DNA from: Dryas octopetala
Lineage: Eukaryota; Streptophyta; Magnoliopsida; Rosales; Rosaceae
Reading direction: 5' to 3'
Length of the DNA: 64,000 nucleotides
Assembly: GCA_963921425.1 (NCBI GenBank)
Contig: OY992834.1
Coordinates: forward strand, 17,052,164-17,116,163
The notes below the pieces were generated by a model. That model was not told the DNA's origin and ran no database searches. It worked only from the letters and a program-made list of their open reading frames with translations. This document shows positions 1 to 9,036 of the stretch, in pieces; positions within the stretch are counted from its first letter, which is position 1; every line of letters begins with the position of its first letter. The position numbers and the translations under genes are program-made.

Positions 1-47
1 TCTTCCCCGCATACACCAACCACCACTTGCAAACAGCCCCCACCACC

Positions 48-52
<5 letters not shown>

Positions 53-108
<56 letters not shown>

Positions 109-163
109 CATGCACCAGCCACTACTTGCAAACAACCAAAATAGCCCCCATGCACCACCTTCT

Positions 164-202
<39 letters not shown>
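53..202. repeat. Two (CT)n microsatellites
   Basis: Pure CT dinucleotide runs at about 53-106 and 166-202 are separated by a partly duplicated flank (a CACCA...ACTTGCAAACA-like stretch occurs before each). Long open frames here encode only Ser/Leu repeats and are not genes. Confidence 0.9.
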
Positions 203-207
<5 letters not shown>

Positions 208-274
208 CCTCCCTCCCTCAAGCAGACAACCAAAGGCCCAAAACATAAAAAAAAAAAAAAAAATTTGCAGCGGG

Positions 275-328
275 TTCGGCAGATATCTGCCGAATAGAAT
301 AGGATTGTTCGGCGGGTACCTGCCGAAC
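275..328. repeat. Two palindromic TTCGG...CCGAA modules
   Basis: Positions 275-294 are a perfect 20-bp palindrome (TTCGGCAGAT followed by its complement). Positions 307-328 are a second one with one mismatch between arms. The same module recurs six times inside the Mutator-like element at 26415-27420 and once at 21870-21889. The rest of 203-640 is poly-A and purine-rich low-complexity DNA with no gene. Confidence 0.7.
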
Positions 329-648
329 GGGCACAGGTCCGTCGAACCACCTGCAATTTTTTTTTTTTTTAGTTTTCTTTTCTTCGGCGATGGTGAGCTA
401 GCTGGAGGAGTAGCTGTGGAGTGGGGAGGAGAGAGAGAAGGGGTGGTTGGGTAAGGGGGCTGGGTTGGGTGAGGGTGGGGGTGGGGGAGGGAAGGAGGGA
501 AGTGGTCGGGGTAAGGGGAAGAAGAAGAAAAAGAAGAGAAAGAGTGGGGGTGGGGAAAGAGAGAGAAAGAGAAAGGGTTGGGGGTGGGGGGAAGAAGAAG
601 AAGAAAAAGAAAACTTAAAAAAAAAAAAACGTTGTAGGAAGGAGGGGG

Positions 649-1259
649 TAGGGGTGGGCACGGTACGGTATGAGCCTCATACCGATACTATACCGAAATT
701 TTTATTCGGTATGGTATCGGTACGGTATGGACATTTTTAAAACTGATACCATACCATACCAGTGTTCTATAAATTCGGTATGGTTCGGTATGGTTTCGGT
801 ATGTGCCAATATTTTAAACTTTTTTTTTTTGTCAAAAAACAACATTTAACAACCAAAAAGACATACCGTCAATCCCTTGCACTTTTATTCTTACATATTA
901 ATTGTCAATCATTTGCTAGTAATTGTCTAACTCTAACCTAATATTCTTACATATTAGGTTAGTTAATTTTTTTACCCAAATGTCGCTGGGGAGTGGGAAT
1001 TCGCTATGGGCAAGTCTACTATAGTCTATAGACTTGCCCAAATAGCCACTAATATGGCGACAACTAATTAAAAAAATATTAAGTAATTAAAATTAAATAT
1101 AATTCGGTACGGTACGGTATATTACTATATTGAAAGTTTGATACCGATACCATACCAATTTTGAATCGGTACGGTACGGTATGTAATCGGTATTGTTTTT
1201 CGACACAAAATTGACACGGTACGGAATGGTACAGGTTCGGTTTCAAATGCCCACCCCTA
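649..1259. mobile_element. Non-autonomous hAT-like DNA transposon
   Basis: The termini are TAGGGGTGGGCA and its exact complement TGCCCACCCCTA. They are flanked by a perfect 8-bp target-site duplication, GGAGGGGG, at 641-648 and 1260-1267. An 8-bp duplication with this terminus is the hAT hallmark. The interior has many copies of a CGGTACGGTATGG-like motif in both orientations and a palindrome GGGCAAGTCTA...TAGACTTGCCC near 1008-1040. There is no transposase, so it would need a helper in trans. The related element at 60308-61230 shares the palindrome. Confidence 0.88.
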
Positions 1260-1267
1260 GGAGGGGG

Positions 1268-1985
1268 TGTGTACTAGAGAAAAAAATAGAGGGAAGGATA
1301 AAGAGAGGAAAATAGGAGAGGGGCTGGGTGGTCTTTTCTCTTTGATTTTTTTTTATAGGAGTGTGCAAAAAGAAAAAAAAATGGTACGCAAATAGCAGCA
1401 CTTAAAAAAAATTATATAAAATTAGATTTCCAAACAATCACTTTGGTACTTGACACACCGCACATATATTTATATATACAATCCTTCTCTAGGCGGACGC
1501 CCGAAATTGTTTTTTCACTGATCAATTTCCAGCGCCTAGCGCTCGGTAATGTCATTTTCTTCTTCTTCTTCTAAGCGCTCGGTACTGATTTGTCGACTTT
1601 ATGTTAACTTCAGAATTTTGGGTGGTTGTTATAATTAATGGACTACCGAGCACTTGGCACAATCATCGAGCGCTCAGCGTTGAGAATCCGCAAAATAAAA
1701 TATGGCCGCGTTTGCCCAAGAGAAAAACTGTTTATATATATAGTCATTCTCTAGAGAGGATAACCACATTTTTTTTTTTGTGGATTCCAGACGCCAAGTG
1801 CTCGGAAATGCATTTTTTCTTCGTCATTGAGCGCTCGGCACTTGGATTTTTGGCATGCAGCCAGCATAAGCTCCATTCTACACTCTAAAAGGGTATGAAC
1901 TGAACCAATGCAGATGGGATAAAAAACTAGGCATAGGAAGCAACGTCTTGGAACCATTGCGGAGCGCTAAAAGCGGACACCCCAT
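1268..1985. other. Intergenic DNA with AGCGCTCGG-type motifs
   Basis: No gene was recognised. AGCGCTCGG or close variants occur near 1540, 1573, 1664, 1795 and 1825, several followed by an (A)ATG-TCATTTTCTTC-like stretch. This suggests a diverged repeat of roughly 270 bp. A similar motif appears near 25913. Confidence 0.4.
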
Positions 1986-2484
1986 TGTAGAGAAAGTCCT
2001 ATATAAACCCTAAACCAGTTAGTAAGATAATATGAAGCTAACTACTCTTTTGAGCCGACCACACAGTGTAATCTTATAATTCAAACAATTAATTCCTTTT
2101 TCAGATCCCACTTGAAACATCATCTTGGCAAAAATCAACCAAAATCGGAATTCTTTTTTAACTATATGCGACCACCAGCTGGCCACCGTTAACCATTAAC
2201 GGTCCACCGACAACCCTCTGGCCGACCACCTCAACTCATTTAAAAAAAAAAAAAAAAGAAATATGAAAGTGACACCAGTGGGACACAAACCTCTTACCTA
2301 AATATACTAGAATGCTATGTCAACAACTTTGCACTTGACCATTGTGTGTATAAACTTTGCATGAAATAATACGTACTTATACTTCAAATAAACTTAACTA
2401 TTTTTTACTTTCTTTATGGCGATTCATTTTTACTTCGATTCATGTACAGTTTGAGTCAAAATGCTTGTCATCTTGAACTCTACA
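1986..2484. repeat. Repeat S, copy 1
   Basis: This roughly 500-bp repeat begins TGTAGAG and ends CTCTACA, so its ends are inverted copies and also read TG...CA. Copies are at 2803-3218 (3' end missing) and 15636-16132. A CTATATAAA stretch and an AACCAGTTAGTAAGATAA segment follow the left end. The family is unknown. It could be a solo LTR, a MITE or part of a larger chimeric element. No coding capacity was seen. Confidence 0.6.
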
Positions 2485-2802
2485 TAAATATTTGAGATAC
2501 CTAACGTATACCTATTTTTTCTGGAAAATGCCCAGCTACCCTTTCCCTAAACCCTTTTACTCTTGTGTTCCTCCAATAAAAACCCAACCTTTGTATTTTC
2601 CAATTTTCTCTCCGATACCATCATGAAAATTCATTTTGCCACAACTTCAGAGTTCCGGATATTTTGTAAAAAGGTCAATGTCATTAGGGAAATTATTTAT
2701 TGTACACACCTTGGAGAGTTTCTCACGTGCTTCAAGAGACAAAGTTGTTATTGCATAGTAATCCAAGTCCTCTGGAAGTCGTCTATGTTGTTATTCCTTC
2801 GT
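2485..2802 (-). pseudogene. Copied fragment of MnmG exon 12 and intron 12
   Basis: This stretch is nearly identical to 35022-35329 in the MnmG gene of this window. Positions 2710-2792 match exon 12 of that gene base for base over 83 bp, including the donor side, and the rest matches adjacent intron 12. The copy stops inside exon 12, eight codons after the acceptor region begins to be lost, and joins TTATTCC(T/C)TCG and then repeat S. It cannot make protein by itself. The lack of change in the exon part points to a recent origin. Confidence 0.8.
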
Positions 2803-3218
2803 TGTACAAAAAATCCTCTATAAACTCTAAACTAGTTAGTAAGATAATATGAAGCTAACCACTCGTTTGGGCCGACCACACAGTGTAATCTCATAATTCG
2901 AACAATTAATTCATTTTTCAAATCCTACTTGAAACATCATTTTGGCAAAAAATTAACCAAAATTTTTTAACTATATGCAACCACCAGCTGGCCACTGTTA
3001 ACCACTGACGGTCCACTGACAACCCTTTGGTAGACCACCTCAACTCATTTTTTTTTTAAAAGGAAATATGAAAGTGATATCAGTGGGACACAAACCTCTC
3101 ACCTAAATATACTACAATGCTATGTCAGCAACTTTGCGCGCACTTGACCATTGTATGTATAAACTTTGCATGAAATAATACTTATACTTCAAATAAACTT
3201 ATAATTATTTTGTACTTT
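2803..3218. repeat. Repeat S, copy 2 (3' end missing)
   Basis: It has the same order of segments as 1986-2484 and 15636-16132. It breaks off where segmental duplication copy A begins, inside the right end of a Mutator-like element. Confidence 0.6.
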
Positions 3219-3278
3219 GCATGAAAATTTTTGGGTATGTTTAGAATCACCCTTATTAATAATGAAAAAAAAAAAAAA

Positions 3279-3381
3279 CAGTTGTTGGGTAGCCTAATTG
3301 GAAGGGCTATGAAATTGCCCACTTTGCACCCAAGTTCGATCCCTTCTCCCCCCCTCCCCCCCGCCGAGTAAAAAAAAAAAA
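3279..3381 (+). mobile_element. SINE-like tRNA-derived unit (copy A)
   Basis: It has a TAGCCTAATTGGAAGGGC segment resembling a Pol III A box and AAGTTCGATCCC resembling a B box, with a 3' poly-A run. The length is about 100 bp. The duplicated counterpart is at 27448-27540. It does not fold into an obvious full tRNA, so I call it SINE-like rather than a tRNA gene. Confidence 0.55.
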
Positions 3382-3715
3382 CACTAAAGTGCATGATCAA
3401 TGTTGGGAATCAACCATAAGACATGGAAAGCCAACAAAGCAACCAACATACCGCTCCACAAGGGAACTTATGTTAGTTGTATAGCAATAAATATATTTAT
3501 TATCTTACTAAAACAACCTTTATAAAAAATATAATAATAACATTGACACACTAACCTAAAACATTTTCTTCCATATTTTTCAGGTTGCGCCGCTCTCCTC
3601 TCTCTCAACTTGATTCCCTATCTCTCAAATATGCCTTTAAAAACACTAACCTAAAACATTTTCTTCCATATTTTTCAGATTTCGCCGCTCTCCTCTCTCT
3701 CAACTTGACTCCCTC

Positions 3716-3955
3716 CCTCTCAGATCTGTCTTTCTCTTTCTTAGATCTCATCGATATATCTGTCTCAGATTTGTCTTTCTCTTTCTTAGATTTCATCGAT
3801 ATATCTATCTTTCTCTTTCTCAGATCTCATCGATCTGTCTTTCTTTGTCTTAGATCTCGTCGATCTGTCTTTCTCTTTCTCAGATCTCTTCGATTTATCT
3901 TTCTCTTTCTCAAATCTGGCCAATCTGTCTTTCTCTTTCTTAGATATCGTCAATC
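3716..3955 (+). repeat. ~30-bp pyrimidine-rich minisatellite (copy A)
   Basis: Tandem units of the type AGATCTCGTCGATCTGTC followed by TTTCTCTTTCT repeat about eight times. Copy B (27879-28000) has about half as many, so the array changed length after the duplication. A CT microsatellite follows at 3960-3990. Confidence 0.8.
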
Positions 3956-3957
3956 TG

Positions 3958-3990
<33 letters not shown>

Positions 3991-5823
3991 ATATTTGTCT
4001 TTATTTTTCTCAGATCTCTTTGATCTGTTCACTTTCTCTTTCTTTGTCACTCTCTATCAATCTATATATACATGTTGTCATCGTTTCTCACTTTCACTCT
4101 AGCATGAAATCCAGATCTCGACACTAAACCGAAAAACATCGAAACTGATCCAAAATATTTGCATATAGACTTGTTGGTCTTGCCTTCATCTTCATCAGCG
4201 TCGGCGCCGATTCCTGTTTTGGAGTATCGACACGCTAGTGTCAATTTGAAAACCCAACCAAAGATCGGTGCACCAAACCATGCCAACCCCTATGTGTAGC
4301 ATAGTTCCAGAAAACAAAGATGAAGACGAAGACGATGTTGATAAAGAATGCTATGGTTCTCAATCATCGGATCAATGATTTACCAGAGGTATACATATTC
4401 TTAACCGACCCTTGAAGCATTTCATCACTTCCATTTCTTTAACATGTGTATTAATTTGGGGTTTGATTAAGGGTAAACTACAACTTTATTCCTTTGTTTT
4501 GATCATATTCTGCATTAATTAGGTCAATGGGGTAATTTTTTCAATTTGGTCTACTTTGAGTTTTATATTGCGTTTTACAACCATAGGAAGATTTTGAAAT
4601 TTCCTTATTTTGACAAAATCCAGATTTTCAATTTGGGAAAGAATGATTCGTTTTTATTTTTCAAGACATATATTATTGGAGGATTAATCCCCCTTTAAAA
4701 AAAAAATAAATTAAAACATACTTTATGACGCTTTTTTTAAAAGCAAGTGTCCTTAAGTCTACACTTAATTAAGTTTGCATCAAAAGCAAATAAGAATCTT
4801 GAATAAGCTTTTAGGACATTTAAAAAAAAAAGGTCCTTATATGTCATAAATTGGGTGCATGTCCTAAAAGGCTATATTTGTAGTAGTGATTGAAAGACCA
4901 TCTTATGATTTGTTTAAAACTTGTAGAAATTGTGCTCGAAGTTGCGGGTGATGAACTACCCACAACGTCGCTCTGCAAAAGAGGCTTCAAGGCGGCAACC
5001 ACCATCATCATCACCAAACACTATTGGGTAGAGGTCCGTTCAATATGTCCCTCCCCATTGATAGATAGGACCAGATCAAAAGCATGTCACCAGAAAGAAA
5101 AAAAACTCACCAAAAATGGATGAGAATGACTTGACATGCAGTAGTGGTCTCTGGTTGTGACTAAGCAACTGCCAAACAAATCAAATCCTAAACCAGAGTC
5201 CAGAAAAAAAATTGAAGCCCATTGCTTTCTTCAAAACCGCCTTCTCAAATTCAACACTCCATCCATGAAAATGACCTAAAGACTGTTTGTGTAAAAACCT
5301 GCAGTCATCATCTCCATCTCTATTTAATTATTAGATTTTGGATTTTCATTGAGAAAATGGTGAAGATGTCTGAGGCATGTGAAGGTTGAGATGAAGAAGA
5401 TGGAATATGGTACCGGAGAGCTTAATTAACCTACAAACTATCGAATCAAAGATTTAGCAGAAAGGTTGAGATGAAGAAGATGGAATATGGTACCGGAGAG
5501 CTTAATTAATCTATAAATTATCGGATCAAAGATTTACCAGAAGTATATTGTAACTTTTTAATTTCTTTTTGATTGGATTCATGAGTGTTTGATTATTGAA
5601 TCCATATTAGTTATATTTAAATTATTACTTGTCATTGAATTGAGAGTGTATTCTCTAAAAAAAAAAAAAAAAAAATTGGGAGTGTATTAATAAGCATGTG
5701 AATAAATCGGTTCTATATATGCTTACATACATTATATTACTATTTATTTTGAAATTCAAATGCAAGAGAATTAATTATTATTGTCACTGATGGAATATGA
5801 TGAATACATTGAATTGTCCTCAC

Positions 5824-6057
5824 TGTTGCAGCAGACCAAACCGAGAATAAAGGAGTTCTGTTTTGAATGAGTCTGTGTTTGTTTCAAGTAGTCCAATAAG
5901 GACCGAGTCTTAAGGTCAAGTAGTGGTTGTTTAGTTGTCCTGTTTTTAAGCATTTTATTTAGGCATTACGTGCTCTGTAAAAGGCTATATAAGCCATCAA
6001 TGGTTCTCAATAATTTTCAGAGTTTCCAAAATCCAAATTGTCTGAGTCCAAATTACA
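5824..6057 (+). repeat. copia 5' LTR
   Basis: The 234-bp LTR begins TGTTGCAGCAGACC and ends AAATTACA. It contains a GGCTATATAAGCC stretch near 5983-5995 that fits a TATA box for the element's own transcript. It is identical by eye to 12734-12967. Confidence 0.93.
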
Positions 6058-6131
6058 AATTGGTATCAGAGCTCGAGTTTTGGATATTGTGAGAAAAGAA
6101 GCCGCAGCTTCAAACACGAGAGTAAGGAGAG

Positions 6132-8681
6132 ATGGGAGATGATGATAAGATGAAGCTACCTCAATTCGATGGGCATTGGGATCACTGGAGTGAAGTCATG
6201 GAGAATTTCTTCCGAGCCAGAGGACTGTGGAGTCTGATCGAGACCGGTTTCGAGGAACCGCCGGTCACAACGGTGTTGACACAAGAGCAGAGGCAGCAAC
6301 TTGACGATGCCAAAACCAACGATCACAAGGTCAAACACTATCTCTATCAATCAATCAATAGAGAGACGTTTGAGCAGATTTTGGACCGGAGATCATCTAA
6401 AATCATATGGGAGTCGATGAAGAGGAAGTTTGGAGGAAACGATCGAGTAAAGAAATCGTTGCTGCAGAAACTCAGAAGAGATTTCGAAGTACTGGAGATG
6501 AAAGAATCTGAAAACATTGAAGATTATTTCAAACGAGTGCTAGCCATCACAAATCAGATGAGAAGCAATGGAGAAGTGATGACTGACACGAAGGTGGTGG
6601 AGAAAATTCTCAGAACTTTGACAGAAAGGTTCATGTATGTTGTGGTGTCGATAGAGGAATCAAAAGACATTGAGAGTATTTCTCTGGATGAACTACAAAG
6701 CTCATTGTCTGTTCACGAACAGAAATTCAAGAAACCAGAAAGGATAGACGAACAAGTTCTGAAAGTAACAACCAGAAGAGGATCGGGAACCAGAGGGAGA
6801 GGTTCTAATGGAAGAGGAAGAGGACGTGGTCGGGGCAGGACATCGTTCGACAAAAGCACAGTAGAATGCTACAAGTGCCATCAACTTGGTCACTTTCAAA
6901 ACGAATGCCCAAAGTGGGAAGAAGAAGCGAATTATGCCGATTTCGATGAAAAGGAAGAGATGTTGTTGATGGCTTACATCGAAGACGAAGAGGATGAAGA
7001 GACTGCAGAACTGTTGATGATGACATACTCGGATAACCAAGAAATCATGGGAAGGAAAGCTTGGTTTCTCGATTCAGGTTGCTCAAATCACATGAGCGGA
7101 GATCGCAACCTGTTCTCAACGATGGACTCGAGTTTCAAACATTCTGTCAAGCTGGGAAATAACAAAAAAATGGAAGTCGTTGGAAAAGGGAACGTGAAGC
7201 TGATCCTAAATGATGCACCATACGTGATCAGTGATGTCTACTACGTACCGGAACTCAGAAACAATCTCTTGAGTCTCGGACAACTCCAAGAGAAGAAGCT
7301 GTCAATTCTGATACAAAAAGGAACCTGCAAAATTTACCATGACGAGAAGGGTTTACTAGCAGAGAGTAAGATGAGCACAAATCGAATGTTCATACTATTT
7401 GATGAAACCAGAGAAGAAGCAAGACCACAACAGCAGTGTCTGCAGACAATTTCAGAAAACATGACAATGTTGTGGCATGAACGGTATGGACATCTCAGTC
7501 ACAGCGGCATGAGAGCATTGCAGAGCAAAGGCATGGTTCGTGGTCTTCCCAAATTCGACACACAACAGTTCACATGTTCAGATTGTCTAGTGGGAAAGCA
7601 AGCGAGGAAACCCATTCCCAAGAAAAACAAGTGGAGAGCTAAAGAGACTCTAGAGTTGATACACTCTGATATATGTGGTCCGATCAGTCCCACATCCACC
7701 AGTGGAAAGAGGTACATTCTGTGTTTTATAGACGATTATAGCAGGAAAGCTTGGGTGTATTTGCTGAAAGAGAAGTCAGAAGCTTTCAGCAACTTCAAGA
7801 TATTTAAAACGATGGTGGAAATTGAATCGGGAAAGAGCATCAAAGGGCTGAGAACCGATCGAGGAGGAGAGTTTACCTCTCATGAGTTCTTGAATTACTG
7901 CAAAGAACATGGGATACGGAGACAACTGACCACTGCTTACACACCGCAGCAAAACGGCGTTGCAGAGAGAAAGAATCGCACAGTTATGAACATGGTCAGG
8001 TCCATGCTTTCAGCAAGGAAGATGCCAAAGATTTTCTGGCCAGAAGCAGTAATCTGGACATTCTATATTCTTAATAGATGTCCCACACTTGCCGTAAAAG
8101 ACATCACACCGCAAGAGGCATGGAATGGAATCAAACCAACTGTAGAACACTTTCGAGTGTGGGGAAGTCTCGCACACGCTCACATCTCCGACGAGAAACG
8201 AGGGAAGCTCGACGACAAAAGTGCAGCATGTGTATTCCTTGGTTTTTCAGAGGAATCCAAAGGGTACAAACTGTACAACCCAAAGACGAAGAAGTTATTG
8301 ATAAGCAGAGATGTGGTGTTCGAGGAAACAAAAGGATGGAACTGGGAAAAAGATCAAAATCATCACACAGATTCTGTTTTGAGTTGGAACGATGATGATG
8401 GAACATGGGAGGAAAGTGACGATGAGCATGATACCGGAGAAGATTCACGTGATGAATCAGAGGAATCGGTTGAAGTCGAAGAAGAAGCTCCAAACGAGCA
8501 AATCATAGAAGTCAGAAAGGGACGAAGAACAAGAAGTGTACCACAATATCTCAGTGACTATGTCACCGGAGATGATATTGATGAAGAAGACGAATTAAAC
8601 ATGGTGGAAGCTCGAGTTTTGGATATTGTGAGAAAAGAAGCCGCAGCTTCAAACACGAGAGTAAGGAGAGATGGGAGATGA
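6132..8681 (+). CDS. copia gag-protease-integrase region, first unit (fossil)
   Basis: The frame covers a UBN2/gag-type N-terminus, an Arg/Gly-rich stretch, a CCHC zinc knuckle (CYKCHQLGHFQNEC), a protease with the DSG active site (WFLDSGCSNHMSG), the GAG-pre-integrase HHCC segment (LWHERYGHLS) and an integrase core with DDYSRKAWVY, RTDRGGEF and NGVAERKNRT. It ends in the acidic linker before RT and runs directly into the second tandem unit, so no reverse transcriptase follows in this unit. It is part of the copia element at 5824-12967. Confidence 0.85.
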   Translation: MGDDDKMKLPQFDGHWDHWSEVMENFFRARGLWSLIETGFEEPPVTTVLTQEQRQQLDDAKTNDHKVKHYLYQSINRETFEQILDRRSSKIIWESMKRKFGGNDRVKKSLLQKLRRDFEVLEMKESENIEDYFKRVLAITNQMRSNGEVMTDTKVVEKILRTLTERFMYVVVSIEESKDIESISLDELQSSLSVHEQKFKKPERIDEQVLKVTTRRGSGTRGRGSNGRGRGRGRGRTSFDKSTVECYKCHQLGHFQNECPKWEEEANYADFDEKEEMLLMAYIEDEEDEETAELLMMTYSDNQEIMGRKAWFLDSGCSNHMSGDRNLFSTMDSSFKHSVKLGNNKKMEVVGKGNVKLILNDAPYVISDVYYVPELRNNLLSLGQLQEKKLSILIQKGTCKIYHDEKGLLAESKMSTNRMFILFDETREEARPQQQCLQTISENMTMLWHERYGHLSHSGMRALQSKGMVRGLPKFDTQQFTCSDCLVGKQARKPIPKKNKWRAKETLELIHSDICGPISPTSTSGKRYILCFIDDYSRKAWVYLLKEKSEAFSNFKIFKTMVEIESGKSIKGLRTDRGGEFTSHEFLNYCKEHGIRRQLTTAYTPQQNGVAERKNRTVMNMVRSMLSARKMPKIFWPEAVIWTFYILNRCPTLAVKDITPQEAWNGIKPTVEHFRVWGSLAHAHISDEKRGKLDDKSAACVFLGFSEESKGYKLYNPKTKKLLISRDVVFEETKGWNWEKDQNHHTDSVLSWNDDDGTWEESDDEHDTGEDSRDESEESVEVEEEAPNEQIIEVRKGRRTRSVPQYLSDYVTGDDIDEEDELNMVEARVLDIVRKEAAASNTRVRRDGR

Positions 8682-9036
8682 TGATAAGATGAAGCTACCT
8701 CAATTCGATGGGCATTGGGATCACTGGAGTGAAGTCATGGAGAATTTCTTCCGAGCCAGAGGACTGTGGAGTCTGATCGAGACCGGTTTCGAGGAACCGC
8801 CGGTCACAACGGTGTTGACACAAGAGCAGAGGCAGCAACTTGACGATGCCAAAACCAACGATCACAAGGTCAAACACTATCTCTATCAATCAATCAATAG
8901 AGAGACGTTTGAGCAGATTTTGGACCGGAGATCATCTAAAATCATATGGGAGTCGATGAAGAGGAAGTTTGGAGGAAACGATCGAGTAAAGAAATCGTTG
9001 CTGTAGAAACTCAGAAGAGATTTCGAAGTACTGGAG

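Noticed and set aside
27-740. Overlapping open frames rich in Ser/Leu, Arg/Gly or Lys
   Set aside because: They come from CT, GA and poly-A low-complexity DNA. No domain, start context or splice plan supports a gene.
3279-3381. tRNA gene
   Set aside because: A- and B-box-like segments are present, but no complete acceptor stem or cloverleaf can be drawn. The poly-A tail fits a SINE better.
6702-8493. Minus-strand frames inside the copia element
   Set aside because: They are antisense shadows of gag and integrase, repeated exactly in the second tandem unit.
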